NCBI GenBank assembly: GCA_938039305.1
Contig: CALHUZ010000624.1
Location: forward strand, 1 to 6,500
Direction of reading: 5' to 3'
Length of the DNA: 6,500 nt
From: an uncultured Saprospiraceae bacterium
Lineage (GTDB): Bacteria > Bacteroidota > Bacteroidia > Chitinophagales > Saprospiraceae
Shown here: one piece after another, positions 5,964 to 6,500 of the stretch
How the letters are laid out: each line of letters opens with the position of its first letter
Position numbering within the stretch: the stretch's first letter is position 1
Notes under the pieces: generated by a model
The model's input: only the letters and a program-made list of their open reading frames with translations
Databases searched by the model: none
What the model was told of the DNA's origin: nothing
Made by a program: the position numbers and the translations under genes

Positions 5964-6500
5964 TCAGAGTGTACCCCTCAGTGCTTGTTCTCTTTCTATT
6001 GCTTCGAAAAGGGCTTTAAAATTACCTTTTCCAAATGATCTTGCACCTTTTCTTTGTATGATTTCGAAGAACATAGTTGGTCTTGGATTTACAGTCTTCG
6101 TGAAAATCTGCAGCAGGTATCCATCTTCATCTCTATCTACTAAGATGCCCAAGTCTCTAAGCGGCTGAATATCTTCATCGATTTGTCCTACTCGTTCTTC
6201 CAAAGCGTCATAATAAGTACTAGGGATAGAAAGAAACTCAACACCTCGGTCTCGCAACTGAGTAACGGTGCTGATTATGTCATCAGTGGCCACAGCGATA
6301 TGTTGTACACCTGCTCCCTGATAAAATTCTAAATACTCATCCACCTGAGACTTCTTGAGGCCTGGTGCTGGTTCATTGATGGGGAACTTGATCTTGCCAT
6401 TACCATTGCTGACGACTTTACTCATCAAAGCCGTATACTCCGTAGATATATCTTTATCATCAAATGACATGATTTGGGCAAATCCCATCACTTCTCGATA
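5964..6500 (-). CDS. hppD: 4-hydroxyphenylpyruvate dioxygenase, C-terminal part (5' end outside window)
   Basis: About 178 C-terminal codons of a gene running off the window at 6500; family members are usually 350-380 residues, so roughly half is missing. The frame is open to the edge, beginning Y-R-E-V-MGF, so the first in-frame GTG (6491) or ATG (6488) is internal and not a true start. Seen: SFDDKDISTEY, the substrate-site region KFPINEP, QHIA with an iron-ligand His (codon 6300-6302), and FFEIIQR with the iron-ligand Glu (codon 6063-6065). The third ligand His should lie in the missing N-terminal half. Known reaction: Fe(II)-dependent oxidative decarboxylation and rearrangement of 4-hydroxyphenylpyruvate to homogentisate, the second step of tyrosine breakdown. 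It is followed 2 nt later by the aminotransferase gene, which probably supplies its substrate. Confidence 0.95.
   Translation of the reverse strand, partial: YREVMGFAQIMSFDDKDISTEYTALMSKVVSNGNGKIKFPINEPAPGLKKSQVDEYLEFYQGAGVQHIAVATDDIISTVTQLRDRGVEFLSIPSTYYDALEERVGQIDEDIQPLRDLGILVDRDEDGYLLQIFTKTVNPRPTMFFEIIQRKGARSFGKGNFKALFEAIEREQALRGTL

Noticed and set aside
6486..6491. GTG (6491) or ATG (6488) as the start of a short 175-residue protein
   Set aside because: The frame is open to the window edge and the residues before it continue the dioxygenase match, so this is an internal position of a truncated gene.

Overview
The window looks like chromosomal DNA from a member of the Bacteroidota, most likely a Saprospiraceae relative. 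This is inferred from four signs: a YebC protein starting with the MGR-x-FE-x-RK form typical of that phylum, AT-rich start-codon leaders with no clear Shine-Dalgarno sites, secreted proteins ending in a dockerin-like module (GLT..D.(L)..NH..G ... D.N..G(S).S..D ... KLGD.NG) common in Saprospiraceae, and moderately AT-rich composition. No mobile element, CRISPR array, rRNA or tRNA was seen.

Layout. On the + strand, one complete gene (39-761) encodes a YebC/TACO1-family protein. It converges on a small DinB-like four-helix protein (784-1212, minus). The two stop codons are 22 nt apart, and a probable terminator for yebC lies inside the 3' end of the DinB-like gene. A 190-nt AT-rich spacer follows. 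Next come two large secreted-protein genes on the minus strand, transcribed from high to low coordinates: a 604-residue beta-propeller protein (2963-4777), then a 516-residue protein (1403-2953) starting only 9 nt after it. Upstream of these on the same strand is a second tight pair: the 3' part of a 4-hydroxyphenylpyruvate dioxygenase gene (5964 to the window edge) and a HisC-family aminotransferase (4870-5961), 2 nt apart.

How the genes work together. The dioxygenase and aminotransferase probably act in sequence on tyrosine: transamination to 4-hydroxyphenylpyruvate, then oxidation to homogentisate. The two secreted proteins have different N-terminal halves (a seven-motif propeller; a choice-of-anchor-V-like domain with a CX4CH motif). 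They share a C-terminal block of acidic, cysteine-paired MopE-type repeats with an exact 43-residue period, a small beta-sandwich linker and a dockerin-like module. They look like a co-expressed, partly duplicated pair of extracellular calcium/metal-binding proteins. This pair is the least understood part of the window. The rest is ordinary housekeeping or catabolic content.
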